Below are positions 6,184 to 7,767 of a stretch of DNA of 7,767 nt, piece after piece. This DNA comes from Clostridia bacterium (lineage in GTDB: Bacteria > Bacillota > Clostridia > Oscillospirales > Acutalibacteraceae): contig JAFZOE010000160.1 of NCBI GenBank assembly GCA_017552845.1, positions 1-7,767 of the forward strand, given 5' to 3'. Every line of letters begins with the position of its first letter. Position 1 is the first letter of the stretch. The notes below the pieces were generated by a model, which did no database searches, was not told the origin of the DNA, and saw nothing but the letters and a program-made list of their open reading frames with translations. Made by a program: the position numbers and the translations under genes.

Positions 6184-7767
6184 ATGACAAAAGCAAAACG
6201 TTTTCTGAGCGCAGTCATGGCTGTCGTTATGGTTCTGACTATGCTCTCCTGCCTCGGCGTTGTTGCGAGCGCTTATGTCCATGATGTAGCCTCAGAAGGC
6301 TCAAAATGGTCAAGCGAAACAACTCCCGGCGGTCCCGGCGCGGCGTTGAGTTACGAAACCCTTGCCGGTATCTACGGCGATACCGATGTCAATACCACAT
6401 CGCCTTGGGTATACCTTGCTCTCGAAGCTTATGAAAAAGTATCCGATGTTGCCCCCGCCACCGTTGATACTAACCATATTATTCAGGTTGGCAACGATAG
6501 CTGGACTCTTACAGACCACTATGTTCAGCCCGGTCAGGAACTCTATTTCATCTTCTATCAGAAGTCAAACTGCTACGGCGGCACATGGCAGTATTCTCAG
6601 CAGTTCGACAGACAGTTCTTTGATGTCTTATCTACTTCATATACAAAGCTCTCCCCTTTAACACCTGCAACGAAGGGTTATGCTTCGGCTGATGATTTTG
6701 ATGGAAGTGGCTTATATACCAAAACCTATGTTACCAATAAAAAAGACCCAGCGTTTTTTGGTGGCGTAATGAATTCCTCCAATCCCTATTGGGATAAGGG
6801 CAACGAGCTTATTATGAGCTCTGCTCAAGCTGGCAAATGGAAAGAAACAAAGCCGACAAATGGTGTATCAAAGTGTGGCCTCGATGCAGCAATTACCAAC
6901 AAGTGGGATTGTATATATGCTATTCTTCAGGCTGGAACCGATGATACCACAACTCCCGAACTGTTCAACGATGAATATCTCTATTCATTCAAGCTCAAGG
7001 TAAGAACTACCACGGAAACTTATCAAGGTGGAAATAGCACATTCAATCCTGTTCCAGAAGGCACTGTAGGTCATATTGGTATTGATAACAATATGACGCG
7101 AATATCAGGAACTGGCAAGTATATCTATACTAACCTTGCGGCAGAAGAAGGAGAAACCCTCGGCGCAGCTTCGAACATGAACCTCGGCGGTTCTGTTCCC
7201 GCTATCGGTGAATCTGCCTACATGACCGAAGACTGTAACCATACATTCAAGATCGGCAATCCCGGCTCAGGCCCGTCTACTTTCAATGCAAAGTTCTATG
7301 ACGGCCAGACCGAATATACCGATCTTGCACAAAACGGCACCAGCATCACCCTTCCCGCCGCTCAGACAAAGACCGGTTACACATTCTCCGGCTGGAGTGA
7401 CGGCACAAACACCTATGTTGCAGGCGCAAGCTACACCCTTACTCAGGACACCGACTTCACCGCAGTATGGACCGAAGACACCTATACCATCAAGTATTAT
7501 GACGGCGCAAGCGAATATGCTTCACTTGCTCAGTCCGCAACCTATACCAATAATACAATCACCCTTCCCGCTGCTCAGACCAAGTCCGGCTTCAGATTCG
7601 CCGGCTGGAACGACGGCACAACCACCTATCAGCCCGGCGCAAGCTATACCGTATCGGCTGATACAAACTTCTCAGCTGTTTGGACTCAGCTTTACACCGC
7701 GACCTTCGTTGATGAAGACTCCACTTCTTACGGCTCTTATGAGTATGCGGCAGGCGAGACAATCTCC
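6184..7767 (+). CDS. secreted protein with InlB-type repeats, 3' end outside window
   Basis: An open frame of 528 codons runs off the right edge of the window. Residues 1-30 form a signal peptide (MTKAKR, a hydrophobic core, cleavage after ASA30). A Cys at 23 lies in MLSC, which is a poor lipobox, so it is probably not a lipoprotein. Residues 31 to about 360 are beta-rich and of uncertain family. They contain a VQPGQELYFIFY strand (114-125), a QFFDVL segment (144-149), an LYSFKLKV strand (266-273) and GTVGHIGIDNN (293-303). This order resembles cohesin-like or carbohydrate-binding beta-sandwich domains, but I cannot confirm it. InlB/Listeria-Bacteroides repeats (Flg_new family) run from about residue 367 to the edge; such repeats form elongated beta stalks in surface and secreted proteins. 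No catalytic motif is seen. Codons in about 6628-7110 are more AT-rich than in the rest of the gene. An adhesin, scaffold or carbohydrate-binding role is inferred from architecture only. Confidence 0.93.
   Translation, partial: MTKAKRFLSAVMAVVMVLTMLSCLGVVASAYVHDVASEGSKWSSETTPGGPGAALSYETLAGIYGDTDVNTTSPWVYLALEAYEKVSDVAPATVDTNHIIQVGNDSWTLTDHYVQPGQELYFIFYQKSNCYGGTWQYSQQFDRQFFDVLSTSYTKLSPLTPATKGYASADDFDGSGLYTKTYVTNKKDPAFFGGVMNSSNPYWDKGNELIMSSAQAGKWKETKPTNGVSKCGLDAAITNKWDCIYAILQAGTDDTTTPELFNDEYLYSFKLKVRTTTETYQGGNSTFNPVPEGTVGHIGIDNNMTRISGTGKYIYTNLAAEEGETLGAASNMNLGGSVPAIGESAYMTEDCNHTFKIGNPGSGPSTFNAKFYDGQTEYTDLAQNGTSITLPAAQTKTGYTFSGWSDGTNTYVAGASYTLTQDTDFTAVWTEDTYTIKYYDGASEYASLAQSATYTNNTITLPAAQTKSGFRFAGWNDGTTTYQPGASYTVSADTNFSAVWTQLYTATFVDEDSTSYGSYEYAAGETIS
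7282..7767 (+). repeat. tandem InlB/Flg_new-type repeats within the second gene
   Basis: Two full repeats are seen (7282-7470 and 7483-7683, residues 367-429 and 434-500), and a third begins at 7693. Each has the family pattern: a first strand (AKFYDG or IKYYDG), ITLPAAQTK, G-[YF]-x-F-x-GW, DGT, then Y-x-x-GASYT and a final F-x-AVW. The conserved tryptophans repeat every 71 residues (W404/W475 and W429/W500), that is 213 bp. Repeat 2 has four extra residues early on. The 3' parts (7345-7470 and 7558-7683) are also alike at the DNA level. Confidence 0.88.

Overview
The window looks like chromosomal DNA from an anaerobic Gram-positive bacterium of the class Clostridia, probably a gut or rumen Oscillospiraceae/Ruminococcaceae-type organism. 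The reasons are strong AGGAGG-type ribosome binding sites, a sigma-A-like promoter, an intrinsic terminator with a U-tract, Gram-positive signal peptides, a C-terminal dockerin and InlB/Listeria-Bacteroides (Flg_new) repeats. This is inference from family distribution. No taxonomic marker gene is present.

Layout. Positions 1-47 may hold the last codons of an upstream plus-strand gene. A strong Rho-independent terminator lies at 136-197. Positions 198-501 contain no convincing gene, only short A/T-rich inverted repeats. A promoter (502-531) should start transcription near 538. It is followed by a GC-rich leader of about 220 nt that folds on paper into several helices, closed by pairing between its 5' end and bases just before the ribosome binding site. 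The Shine-Dalgarno of the first gene sits in the loop of its own small hairpin. The first gene (760-6108) encodes a very large secreted protein of 1782 residues: signal peptide, a long unrecognised mostly helical half, a beta-rich middle, FIVAR-like helical modules, a small beta module and a C-terminal dockerin. A 75-bp gap contains a strong hairpin without a U-tract. The second gene (6184 to beyond 7767) encodes another secreted protein: signal peptide, a beta-rich region that faintly resembles cohesin-like domains, then tandem InlB-type repeats. It is cut by the window edge.

The two genes are probably co-transcribed and both products leave the cytoplasm. The first carries a module (dockerin) whose known job is to dock on a cohesin. 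The second may carry a cohesin-like fold, so a cell-surface or extracellular assembly is a reasonable but unproven hypothesis. The points most worth a second look are the structured leader, the dockerin/cohesin-like adjacency, the uncharacterised N-terminal 880 residues of the large protein, and two abrupt shifts of codon use that coincide with protein regions.
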